From NCBI GenBank assembly GCA_028293745.1, contig JAQGOF010000227.1:1-42597 (forward strand): a stretch of 42,597 nucleotides of DNA, in the 5' to 3' direction. Shown piece by piece: positions 7,787-15,086 of this stretch (positions are counted from its first letter, which is position 1; each line of letters opens with the position of its first letter). The notes under the pieces were generated by a model. It saw only the letters and a list, made by a program, of their open reading frames with translations, had not been told where the DNA came from and did no database searches. This DNA comes from Gammaproteobacteria bacterium. Lineage in GTDB: Bacteria > Pseudomonadota > Gammaproteobacteria > Steroidobacterales > Steroidobacteraceae. Position numbers and translations under genes: made by a program.

Positions 7787-8488
7787 TCAGGCCTGCAGGA
7801 ACTCCAGCAGCGCCTGGGTCACGTATTCTGGCTGCTCGACCGTCGAGGCATGTCCGGATTCCGGCACCGTGACGAGACGTGCCCCTGCGATGCCGTTCGC
7901 GATCTCAGCAGCCCGGTCTGGTGGCGTGAGCTCATCACTGTCCCCCACGAGCACCAACGTGGGACAGCGTATTGCGCTGAGCCCAGGTCGTGAATCGGGG
8001 CGGCCAATGTTCGCCAGCTGCTGACGCACGAATCCTTCGATCCCGACCTCTGCGCTCATCTGATATAGGACCTGGCGCACTCGCTCATCACTGCGGTGCC
8101 TGGGATGCACCAGGCGGGGAAACAGGGCGTCCAGGGCTTCAGAAAGCCGCCCGCTTACGGCGAGTGCAATCTGCGCACGACGCGCCTCGCTCTGCTCGGG
8201 AGTATCCGGGCGTGCGCTGGTATCGAGCAGCGCGAGCTTCGCAACGCGTTCCGGCGACTGCCGCATGATCTCGAACGAGAGATAGCCGCCCATCGACAGA
8301 CCGATCAGTGCGAATCGTGGCGGCGCCGAAGCGAGAATGCGTCGCGCAATGGCGCTCATGCTGTCATCACGCGTGTGATCCGCGATTGTCACAGGCCCCA
8401 GGCGCCACAGCTGCGGCACTTGGTCCGCGTAGAGTCGCGGTGAGCACAACAGGCCCGGAATCAACAAAATAGGGATTGGCTCGGTCAT
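7787..8488 (-). CDS. Alpha/beta-hydrolase
   Basis: A 233-aa serine hydrolase of the alpha/beta fold with no signal peptide. The nucleophile elbow is GLSMGG (Ser near 85). The acidic residue is probably in GDSDELTP, and the catalytic His is in ESGHAST near the C-terminus. I prefer ATG 8488, where the protein starts directly with beta-strand 1 (PIPILLIPGLL); a GTG at 8500 would add four residues and lies 2 bases from the previous stop. Translational coupling to the CoA-transferase upstream suggests hydrolysis of an ester, lactone or thioester in the same pathway. Confidence 0.88.
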   Translation of the reverse strand: MTEPIPILLIPGLLCSPRLYADQVPQLWRLGPVTIADHTRDDSMSAIARRILASAPPRFALIGLSMGGYLSFEIMRQSPERVAKLALLDTSARPDTPEQSEARRAQIALAVSGRLSEALDALFPRLVHPRHRSDERVRQVLYQMSAEVGIEGFVRQQLANIGRPDSRPGLSAIRCPTLVLVGDSDELTPPDRAAEIANGIAGARLVTVPESGHASTVEQPEYVTQALLEFLQA

Positions 8489-8502
8489 ACCTTGCAGCAC
8501 CG

Positions 8503-9690
8503 TCAGTGCGAGACCTTCGCCAGGTACGAGCGTGTGTTCTCGCCGAATGAGGGAAGGGCGCTGATAGACCGCCGGTTAACTGTTGGAAATGGGTTCCCGA
8601 CGGCGGCACTCCAGGCTCTCAGACTGAGCTCCAACGCCGACGGATCCTGATCACGCGCAAGGCAGAGGCTGCGCGCGATCACGCGACTCATCGCCAGTCC
8701 GAACCGACCACCCTGCCGCGACCTCCAGGCCTCCCATGCCACCAGGGCGGCCAACATACCGGTGAGTGGATCGGCGATGGCGTCGCCGACAAAGCCGGGC
8801 CGGCCACTGGCGGCACGAAGGGCAGCGCTGAGACCGCCCGAGACGCCACAATCGTCACCAAATCCGACCCAATTGGCCGCTTCACCCAGAGCGCCGTGGC
8901 CAGTAATCGTTAGCCAGACGAGCCCCGGCGTTCTGCGGACGATCTGAGCGGCATTGATGCCAAGCTGCGCGAGCGCGCGAGGTCGCGCAGCTTCGATAAC
9001 GATGTCCGCCGCGGCAATCAGCGATAACAGCGCTCGTCGGTCGTTGGCGTCACCGAAATCGAGAACCACGCTCGCCTTGCCTTGATTGAGCAGCGCATAA
9101 AACGTGTTATTTCCCTCACGCATCGCATCCGGCCGCGTGCGGCTTTCAACTTTCACGACATCAGCACCCGCGAGCCATAGGAGGTGTGCTGCAAGGGGTC
9201 CTGCCCACAATGCGGAAAGATCAACGACGCGGGGCGTATGACGCGGCACGGAAGCGGCTGCAGCGGGACCGGTTACGAGTTCAACGCAGGCGTCCACGGG
9301 GGAGCCTGACGTTTCGTGCTCGGCGGCAATGGCTAAACCCATTGAGCGTCCGCGCATGACCAGCGCCGCAGCATCACTTCGTGCAATCCGGGCAGCGATG
9401 GCCTCACGATCGTCCGCGTCCAGATCGTTAGTCTCGAACAGCGCTGGCAGCAACTCGCGGTCGGCAGGGCGGGCAAGGTTGAGTGCGATAGTGCCATCTG
9501 CCGCATCGAACAGCTGGCAGCCACCGCCTGCCGACACTCGCCCCGGTATCGCCATGCTACCTAACATGGCCCGCTCGCATAAGAGCGTCGCGCCCTCAAG
9601 TTTGGCGATGGCCTGCGAGCCCGTTGCGGTGGCCAGCCTGGCTATTGTTTCATCAGCGCAGCCGGCAAGCGGGAAACCGATCGCAGACAT
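8503..9690 (-). CDS. Class III (CaiB/BaiF) CoA-transferase with permuted sub-domain order
   Basis: A 395-aa CoA-transferase. The usual N-terminal nucleotide-fold motif of the family (VVDLSALWAGPLAAHLLWL, then GADVVKVE) only appears near residue 155. The segment expected for the catalytic Asp, GDAIADPLTGMLAAL, follows near 315-330. Residues about 50-130 (CQLFDAADGTIALNLARP, later GRSMGLAIA) match the small domain that normally lies in the C-terminal half. The family moves CoA between carboxylic acids through a glutamyl/aspartyl-CoA intermediate. It lies in the minus-strand operon 5 bases after the acyl-CoA synthetase. The permuted order may mark an established subfamily; I cannot tell from one sequence. 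Confidence 0.85.
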   Translation of the reverse strand: MSAIGFPLAGCADETIARLATATGSQAIAKLEGATLLCERAMLGSMAIPGRVSAGGGCQLFDAADGTIALNLARPADRELLPALFETNDLDADDREAIAARIARSDAAALVMRGRSMGLAIAAEHETSGSPVDACVELVTGPAAAASVPRHTPRVVDLSALWAGPLAAHLLWLAGADVVKVESRTRPDAMREGNNTFYALLNQGKASVVLDFGDANDRRALLSLIAAADIVIEAARPRALAQLGINAAQIVRRTPGLVWLTITGHGALGEAANWVGFGDDCGVSGGLSAALRAASGRPGFVGDAIADPLTGMLAALVAWEAWRSRQGGRFGLAMSRVIARSLCLARDQDPSALELSLRAWSAAVGNPFPTVNRRSISALPSFGENTRSYLAKVSH

Positions 9691-9695
9691 GCGGG

Positions 9696-11192
9696 TCAGC
9701 TTTGAAACAGCTTGCGAAGTTCACGCCGCAGCAGCTTGCCCATTTCGTTGTAGGGCAGAGCCTCCAGCACTGCGATTCGTTCGGGAACCCGGGACGAACG
9801 CAGGCGATTGCGAATCAGCGTGCGCAACTCGTCTTCACTCGGGGGTGGAAGGTTCGGCTTGGTGACCACTGCGATCCCGACTGCTTCCCCCCATTCGGTG
9901 GAGGGAACTGCCACGGCTGCGGCATCGGCGATGACGGGGTGCGACAGGAGCACGTCCTCGATTTCACCCGGGGAAATATTCTCGCCGCCGCGCACGATTA
10001 CATCGTCGGCCCGTCCTGCAAGGAACAGGAAGCCTTCCGCGTCGATCCAGCCGGCGTCCCGTGTGGGAAACCATCCCTTCGCGTCGAGCGCGCTGCGCTC
10101 GCGATATTCACCCGATACCTGATCCCCGCGTACATAGATTTCGCCGCGCTCGCCCAGCGGGAGTGGCTTCCCATCTTCGTCCCGAATTTCGATCTGGACA
10201 GTTGGCAGCGGACGACCCACTGAGCCGAGGCGGGCGCGAACCGCGGGATCGCTCGAGGCATGCGCGACGCGGTGCTCCTCCGGGCCCAGCAGCGCAATGG
10301 TCGAGCTGGTCTCAGTGAGGCCATAGGCGTTGGTGAAGTCGGTGTCAGGAAAGAGCTTCAACGCACGTTCGATGAGTTCAGTCGGCATCCGGCCGCCACC
10401 GTAAGAGATGGCCCGCAGGGCGGGCGGATGGGCTGACACGCCAGCATCCATGCGCGCGATGACCCGCGACAGCATTGTTGGTACGAGGAACGCGTTGGTG
10501 GCGCGCTCGGAAGCGGCGAGCGCAAGCCAGTCGTCGGGATCGAAGGCCGGCAACAACAGAATCCGACGCAGTGCATATATGGAGGTCAGCAGCGCCGCGA
10601 TTCCGGCGATGTGATAGGGCGGTACGCTGACCAGTGCCGCTTCCTGTGGGGATGCAGAGCCGAACTCGACTGTGCCCAACACGTACGAGACCAGGTTTGC
10701 ATGGCGCAACAGAGCAGCTTTGGGTGCTGCTGTGGTGCCACTGGTGAAGAGTTGGACCGCAATGCCGTCGCCCGGATCGTCCGTGGGGATCGCGGCGTCG
10801 GCCATGCTCTCGGCTTCGGCTACGAAGGCAGCGCGGCTACGGACAATATGGCGACCCTCAGGGCTCAACTGCCGGATCCGGTCTGTATCGGCGATGATGT
10901 AAGCTGGCGCGATGCGGCTCAGCAGAGCACCGAGATCGGTGTTGGAAAGTCGATAGTTGAGTGGCACATAGGGAACACCGGCCATCGCGGCCGCAAACAG
11001 CGCTATTGCGGCCGCCTCACTGCTCTCATCCAGCAGGGCGACATACGAACAGGTGCTTTTCGAGATGTTGAGTGCTGCTCCTCGCGCTGCTCGCAGCAGC
11101 GCCCCGTAGGACCAGCGCCTCGTGTCGCAGACGAGGCCAATCCGCTCGGACTCGGTATCGGCCGCCATCTGCAGAATGAGCGAGATGTTCAT
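9696..11192 (-). CDS. AMP-forming acyl-CoA synthetase
   Basis: A 498-aa ANL-superfamily ligase that activates a carboxylic acid with ATP and CoA. Motifs in order: the P-loop-like LFTSGTTAAPKAAL (about 148-162), AYGLTETSS (about 290), the hinge region with GEIYVRGD, TRDAGWIDAEGFLFLAGRADDVI, and the C-terminal catalytic Lys in MGKLLRREL. ATG 11192 is supported by GAGGG 7 bases upstream and by the position just after the stop of the 96-aa gene. It probably supplies the CoA thioester used by the CoA-transferases and lyase of the same operon. The substrate may be medium-chain, alicyclic or aromatic and is not decided. Confidence 0.94.
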   Translation of the reverse strand: MNISLILQMAADTESERIGLVCDTRRWSYGALLRAARGAALNISKSTCSYVALLDESSEAAAIALFAAAMAGVPYVPLNYRLSNTDLGALLSRIAPAYIIADTDRIRQLSPEGRHIVRSRAAFVAEAESMADAAIPTDDPGDGIAVQLFTSGTTAAPKAALLRHANLVSYVLGTVEFGSASPQEAALVSVPPYHIAGIAALLTSIYALRRILLLPAFDPDDWLALAASERATNAFLVPTMLSRVIARMDAGVSAHPPALRAISYGGGRMPTELIERALKLFPDTDFTNAYGLTETSSTIALLGPEEHRVAHASSDPAVRARLGSVGRPLPTVQIEIRDEDGKPLPLGERGEIYVRGDQVSGEYRERSALDAKGWFPTRDAGWIDAEGFLFLAGRADDVIVRGGENISPGEIEDVLLSHPVIADAAAVAVPSTEWGEAVGIAVVTKPNLPPPSEDELRTLIRNRLRSSRVPERIAVLEALPYNEMGKLLRRELRKLFQS

Positions 11193-11202
11193 CCAGGCGC
11201 CC

Positions 11203-11493
11203 TCAGTCGGAGGCGGGTAGCGGCTTGGCGTCCTTGAGCTGCAATGGAACCCCGCCAATGGAGAGCGAGCCTTGCCCCGGCTTCACACATAACAATTCGA
11301 GGGTGCCGGCAGTGTCGACGTAGCGCTTGCCGATCTGGGTGCCCTGCGCAAAACCGGGCTTGATGCTCCCGGGCTCAGCCGGGCGTTCCTCCACCATCGG
11401 TGCCCCACCGCACTCCACGACCGCGCCGCTGCCGCGAATCACCATGACTTCGGTGCCGCACACCGTGCTCTTGAGCTTCGTTCCCGGTTTCAT
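11203..11493 (-). CDS. Small conserved-looking protein of unknown function
   Basis: A 96-aa soluble protein that I do not recognise. It has no signal peptide or membrane segment. Three cysteines stand out: STVCGTEV near 12, VECGGAPM near 28, and LLCVKPGQG near 69. Strand-rich, glycine-containing stretches suggest a small beta fold, perhaps metal-binding, but that is a guess. It has normal codon use and is tightly packed between the canonical CoA-transferase (21-base gap) and the acyl-CoA synthetase (10-base gap). This argues for a real gene with a role linked to acyl-CoA activation, such as an accessory or chaperone-like factor. Confidence 0.75.
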   Translation of the reverse strand: MKPGTKLKSTVCGTEVMVIRGSGAVVECGGAPMVEERPAEPGSIKPGFAQGTQIGKRYVDTAGTLELLCVKPGQGSLSIGGVPLQLKDAKPLPASD

Positions 11494-11514
11494 GACTTAC
11501 TGCCCCCCACCGGC

Positions 11515-12741
11515 TCAGGCGATTGCCCCCGCGGCTTTCAACTTCTCGATACGGTCCCACTCCAGGCCGAGCTCCATCAGGAAAGTCTCAGTATGCTCCG
11601 CCGCTTGCGGAGCGCGCGTCGTTTGGACCGGCGTGTGATTGAACTGTACGGGGCCGCGAACGAGCTTGAGCGGGCGACCGCCATCGGCCGCTTCCACCTC
11701 GAAGAGCATGTCGTTCGCGAGTGCCTGCTCGTCACCGGCGAGATCCAGCAGACTCTGGATCGGCGCCCACTGGCCTTTCAGCGTCTTCAGGTGCTGGCGC
11801 CAATAGGCAAAGGGCTGGTTGGCGAACGCTGCCACCATGAGCTCGCTGGCCTCTTTCCAGTTACGCATAAGTGATGGTGCATCAGCGAAGCGCGGATCGT
11901 CGGCAGCTTCCGCAATACCAAGATGCGCGAAGGTGTCGCGGATGTACGGACCCGGTGTGAGGATGCACAGGTTGATCGTGCCGCCATCGGAGGTTCTGAA
12001 ATTTCCGCTGAAGGGATTTCCCGGATTGCCGCCCGAGGTAGGCATACGGTTGCGGATCACGGTGCCGCTCTCTATGAACTGATCGACGGCCGTTCCGGCG
12101 GCCCACCAGGCCGTGCTGAGCAGAGATACGTCGAGCTCAACCGCTTCGCCGGTCCGGGCGCGATGAAATAGTGCAGCCGCAATACCGCCGGCGATGTTCA
12201 TGCCGCCGATAGAGTCGCCAAACGCGGCTATGCCCTGTGTGAGGGGTCCTGGCAGCTCCTGCGGGGACATGGAATAGCCGACGCCGCTGCGCGACCAGAA
12301 GGCAGTGCCGTCGAACCCGCCGACATCCCGCTCGGGTCCTTTGTCGCCGTAGGCGCTACCGCGCGCGTAGATGATGTTTGGGTTGGCAGCGCGAATGTGC
12401 TCGACGTCGAACTTCAGCTTCTGGCGTTGAGCGGGCAGATAGTTGGTGAGAAAGACGTCAGCGGTTTTTGCAATCTCGTATATCAACTCGACGCCTCCGG
12501 GGGTGGAGAAGTCGATGCCAACACTGCGCTTGCCGCGATTCGGGTGCTCCATCAGCGTATTGCGCATCGGATTGAGCTTCATGCCGCCCAGATTGATGAA
12601 GCCTCGCTGCGCATCCCCGCGCACAGGGTGCTCGACCTTGATGACGTCCGCGCCCCAGTCGGCCAGAATCGCGCCGGCCGCGGGGACGAACGTGAATTGT
12701 GCCACCTCGAGGACTCTTATGCCCTTCATTACCTGCGTCAT
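11515..12741 (-). CDS. Class III (CaiB/BaiF) CoA-transferase, canonical order
   Basis: A 408-aa family III CoA-transferase. The N-terminal IRVLEVAQFTFVPAAGAILADWGADVIKVEH is in its standard place. NPMRNTLMEHPNRGKRSVGIDF and the ADVFLTNYL region follow. The likely catalytic Asp is in AFGDSIGGMNIAGGI (about 190), and the C-terminal half carries the small domain (FRTSDGGTINLC). The start at 12741 is preceded by AGGGGG. It is the promoter-proximal gene of the long minus-strand operon, and its upstream region carries the 24-bp inverted repeat shared with the divergent SDR. It should activate an acid by CoA exchange, complementing the ATP-dependent synthetase downstream. Confidence 0.94.
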   Translation of the reverse strand: MTQVMKGIRVLEVAQFTFVPAAGAILADWGADVIKVEHPVRGDAQRGFINLGGMKLNPMRNTLMEHPNRGKRSVGIDFSTPGGVELIYEIAKTADVFLTNYLPAQRQKLKFDVEHIRAANPNIIYARGSAYGDKGPERDVGGFDGTAFWSRSGVGYSMSPQELPGPLTQGIAAFGDSIGGMNIAGGIAAALFHRARTGEAVELDVSLLSTAWWAAGTAVDQFIESGTVIRNRMPTSGGNPGNPFSGNFRTSDGGTINLCILTPGPYIRDTFAHLGIAEAADDPRFADAPSLMRNWKEASELMVAAFANQPFAYWRQHLKTLKGQWAPIQSLLDLAGDEQALANDMLFEVEAADGGRPLKLVRGPVQFNHTPVQTTRAPQAAEHTETFLMELGLEWDRIEKLKAAGAIA

Positions 12742-12793
12742 ACGAACCCCCTTCGTTTCGCCCCGCCCTGGCACGGTACCTATGGGTAGGCCA

Positions 12794-12817
12794 AAATACT
12801 AAACTAGCTTAGTATTT
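12794..12817. promoter_or_regulatory. 24-bp inverted repeat between divergent operons, candidate operator (site 1)
   Basis: AAATACTAA and TTAGTATTT form perfect 9-bp arms around the 6-bp spacer ACTAGC, in the 131-base region between the CoA-transferase operon (minus) and an SDR gene (plus). The core ACTAA-N6-TTAGT recurs with the same spacing at 13711-13726. Symmetry and position suggest a dimeric repressor, for example TetR-type, controlling both directions. Confidence 0.6.
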
Positions 12818-12872
12818 CGTGCTTGGGTAGATGCCGTCGTGGCTGGCGTTTGGAAAGTAGGGGGAGGGCCGT

Positions 12873-13652
12873 ATGAAGATCGATGCTTCGCTTGCCGCCG
12901 TGGTGACCGGTGGCGCTTCCGGGCTTGGGTTGGCCACCGTGAAGGCCCTGCGGGCCGGGGGTGCGGCGGTCGCCATCTTTGACCTCAATGAGGAGACCGG
13001 CAACAAGGTAGCGGCCGAAACCGGGGCCATTTTCTGCCAGTGCGATGTACTCTCAGACGAGAGCGTAGACCAGGCCTTCGCCAAAGCACGCGCGGCACAG
13101 GGCCAGGAGCGCGCGCTGGTGTGCTGCGCCGGCGGCGGCAACGCGATTCCGACGGCTCGGCGCGACAAGGCTACGGGCGAGATCCGAATCTTCCCTTCCG
13201 ACCAGTTCGAGTGGGTTCTGCGCCTCAATACGGTCGGCACATTCCGCTGCATCACGCGCTCTGCCGCTGGCATGATGACGCTGGAACCGATCGACGCAGA
13301 GCGTGGGGTGCTGGTGAATACCGCTTCCGCCGCTGCCAGCGAAGGACAAATGGGGCAGGCTGCGTATTCAGCGGCGAAGGCGGCCATTGTAGGAATGACG
13401 CTGACCATCGCTCGCGATCTCTCGCGTGAGGGTATCCGCGTCATGACCATACAACCGGGTGTCTTCTTGACTCCTGCGTTTTCTCGCGCGCCTCCGCAGA
13501 TGCTCCAGGCGCTGAACGCGATGGTGCCATTCCCACAGCGGATGGGCCATGCGGAAGAATATGCCAGTCTCGCACTTGAAATAATCCGCAACGGATATCT
13601 CAACGGCGAAACCATCCGGTTGGACGGCGCTATCCGGATGCAACCGCGCTGA
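12873..13652 (+). CDS. Short-chain dehydrogenase, 3-hydroxyacyl-CoA dehydrogenase type II-like
   Basis: A 259-aa SDR resembling the 17-beta-HSD10/3-hydroxy-2-methylbutyryl-CoA dehydrogenase branch. TGGASGLG is near 12-19, an Asp ends beta-2 (IFDLN), and a CAGG motif near 86 replaces NNAG. A long insert follows (DKATGEIRIFPSDQFEWVLRLN), as in the type II enzymes. The Ser is in NTASAAA, the active site is YSAAK, and the end is LNGETIRLDGAIRM. A GGGGAGG ribosome site precedes ATG 12873. It diverges from the CoA-transferase operon across the shared operator. It would oxidise a hydroxyacyl-CoA made by that operon; this is inference from family and placement. Confidence 0.92.
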   Translation: MKIDASLAAVVTGGASGLGLATVKALRAGGAAVAIFDLNEETGNKVAAETGAIFCQCDVLSDESVDQAFAKARAAQGQERALVCCAGGGNAIPTARRDKATGEIRIFPSDQFEWVLRLNTVGTFRCITRSAAGMMTLEPIDAERGVLVNTASAAASEGQMGQAAYSAAKAAIVGMTLTIARDLSREGIRVMTIQPGVFLTPAFSRAPPQMLQALNAMVPFPQRMGHAEEYASLALEIIRNGYLNGETIRLDGAIRMQPR

Positions 13653-13688
13653 TACACGCTAACCGTGTGCTGCGTCACAGCCTTGGGG

Positions 13689-13726
13689 TTGACATCGCCA
13701 TGCAGTAGAAACTAAGCTTCCTTAGT
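13689..13726 (+). promoter_or_regulatory. Promoter -35 with overlapping candidate operator (site 2)
   Basis: A consensus -35 TTGACA lies at 13689-13694. The inverted repeat ACTAAG-CTTC-CTTAGT at 13711-13726 covers the place where the -10 and start site should be (no good -10 is visible; CTAAGC or TAAGCT are the nearest). The repeat matches site 1 in its ACTAA-N6-TTAGT core, so binding there would block polymerase. It lies upstream of the small secreted protein gene. Confidence 0.5.
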
Positions 13727-13731
13727 AGTTT

Positions 13732-13773
13732 GGGGGACGCAGGCATGACTGCCTGCGCCCCCTTTTCTTTTTT
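13732..13773 (+). terminator. Strong intrinsic-terminator-like hairpin in a gene leader
   Basis: GGGGG then CGCAGGCA (13738-13745) pairs with TGCCTGCG then CCCCC (13750-13762) around the 4-nt loop TGAC, with one bulged A. A run of ten T and one C follows directly (13763-13773), then the ribosome site AAGGAG. It could end transcription from the SDR gene upstream. Because it also lies downstream of the candidate promoter at 13689, it may instead attenuate or stabilise the leader of the next gene. Confidence 0.7.
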
Positions 13774-13784
13774 AAGGAGACCCC

Positions 13785-14066
13785 GTGAAGAAGTCCTGGT
13801 TGGTTATTGTGATGTGCGCTTTCGTCCTGCCTGCGGCCGCGCAGGGACCTTCCGAAGCCGCATCGGCCTCGGTTGCGGAAAAGGGAAAAATGCTGATTGC
13901 TGCTAACGGCGCGCGCTTGGGTGCTGTCTACCGCGTCGGCCCCGACGGCGCCGCACAACTCATCATCGATGGAAAGATGGTCACCGTTCCTGCGAATACG
14001 CTGTCGTCGGTCGAAGGCAAGCTGACGACCAGTCTGACCAAGAGCCAGGTGTTGGCGCTTCATTGA
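13785..14066 (+). CDS. Small secreted protein of unknown function
   Basis: A 93-aa protein with a clear signal peptide: KK at the N-terminus, a hydrophobic core, and cleavage probably after AAAQ near residue 20. The mature part of about 70 residues has the pattern ANGARLGAVYRVGPDGAAQLIIDGKMVTVPANTLS, which reads like a small beta structure with a repeated strand-turn-strand theme. A GTG start at 13785 with AAGGAG 5 bases upstream is convincing. I do not recognise a characterised family. It has its own promoter, operator and hairpin leader and is convergent with the hydrolase gene. A periplasmic role in sensing or envelope response is possible but unsupported. Confidence 0.75.
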   Translation: MKKSWLVIVMCAFVLPAAAQGPSEAASASVAEKGKMLIAANGARLGAVYRVGPDGAAQLIIDGKMVTVPANTLSSVEGKLTTSLTKSQVLALH

Positions 14067-14089
14067 CCCTCGGGCGATCGACCGGCAGG

Positions 14090-14950
14090 TCAAACGGCTT
14101 GCCGCGTCGATGTTTGCTTGTCAACAAAGGTGAATACCGCGTCATTGAACGCATCGTTGGCATCCCCGGCTACCATATGATGCGCGTCGGAGATGTCAAC
14201 GAACTCGGCATGGGGAACCATTTCGCGAAACTCCCGCACACCCGCCTCGCTGACGATCCGACTACGGCCGCCACGGATGAGAAGAGTAGGAAGCTGGAGC
14301 GCGCGCGCTGCGGTCTCCAAGGGATTCGGTCCCCCGATTTTCGATTCCGCATCACGGCCCATGTGCAGCATGGCCGGATCCCAGTGCCAATAGTAGCGGC
14401 CATCGCGTAATCGCAGATTGCGTTTCAGCCCGCTCGTATCTTTGGGTCGCTGGCGGTGAGGTAGATATGCGGACACAGCGTCTGCTGCTTCTTCTACGGA
14501 GCCGAATCCATTGGGCGCGCTGTCCATGAAAGCGGATACTTCCTTTGCTCCGCTCATCTCCACGCGAGGTGTGATGTCCACGAGCACCAACGCGCGCATG
14601 GGTGGCGACTGTGCGGCGGCGATCAACAAACCTACGATTCCACCGAGTGAAGCGCCCACGATAATCGGCTCACCGCCCATGTAGTCGATGGCTTGCCGCA
14701 CGTCGGCAGCGAAGGAGTCGAGCGTGTATTTTCCATCAGGCGACCAGTCGCTGTCGCCATGACCCCTGAGATCGAGCGAAATGGCTCGATAACCGCGCTG
14801 CGCCGCTTGTTTCAGAGCGGTGCCCCAACTCTGCCGCGTCTGTCCGCTGCCGTGCAGGAACAGGAGCGTGGGGGCGTTCGCCGGACCTACAACATCCGCT
14901 ACTAGTTGGAGGCCTGATCCCGGGATGGTCAGTCGTGCAACATCTTCCAT
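14090..14950 (-). CDS. Alpha/beta-hydrolase (esterase/epoxide-hydrolase-like fold)
   Basis: A 286-aa cytoplasmic alpha/beta-hydrolase. The oxyanion motif LHGSG is near 33, DLRGHGDS near 60, the nucleophile elbow GASLGG near 100, and the catalytic His in DAHHMVAGD near 263. A cap domain lies between about 135 and 210. A Ser at the elbow argues for esterase, lactonase or C-C hydrolase activity rather than epoxide hydrolase (Asp). It is a single gene, convergent with the small secreted protein and divergent from the crotonase across 136 bases. The ribosome site is weak. The substrate is unknown. Confidence 0.9.
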   Translation of the reverse strand: MEDVARLTIPGSGLQLVADVVGPANAPTLLFLHGSGQTRQSWGTALKQAAQRGYRAISLDLRGHGDSDWSPDGKYTLDSFAADVRQAIDYMGGEPIIVGASLGGIVGLLIAAAQSPPMRALVLVDITPRVEMSGAKEVSAFMDSAPNGFGSVEEAADAVSAYLPHRQRPKDTSGLKRNLRLRDGRYYWHWDPAMLHMGRDAESKIGGPNPLETAARALQLPTLLIRGGRSRIVSEAGVREFREMVPHAEFVDISDAHHMVAGDANDAFNDAVFTFVDKQTSTRQAV

Positions 14951-15086
14951 TCTACCGTTTACTCAGATTGGGGACGATGATCACGGTCATAGGGATCGGA
15001 ACGTCCTGGGCCCTCGATCATTCACCAAAGAGGATGGGTGACTCCTCAATAAACATTCCGCACTGTTCAATAAAGGTGATCGGTTT

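Noticed and set aside
12809..13678. Open frame of 289 codons on the minus strand
   Set aside because: It lies opposite the SDR at 12873-13652, which has a full motif set and a good ribosome site.
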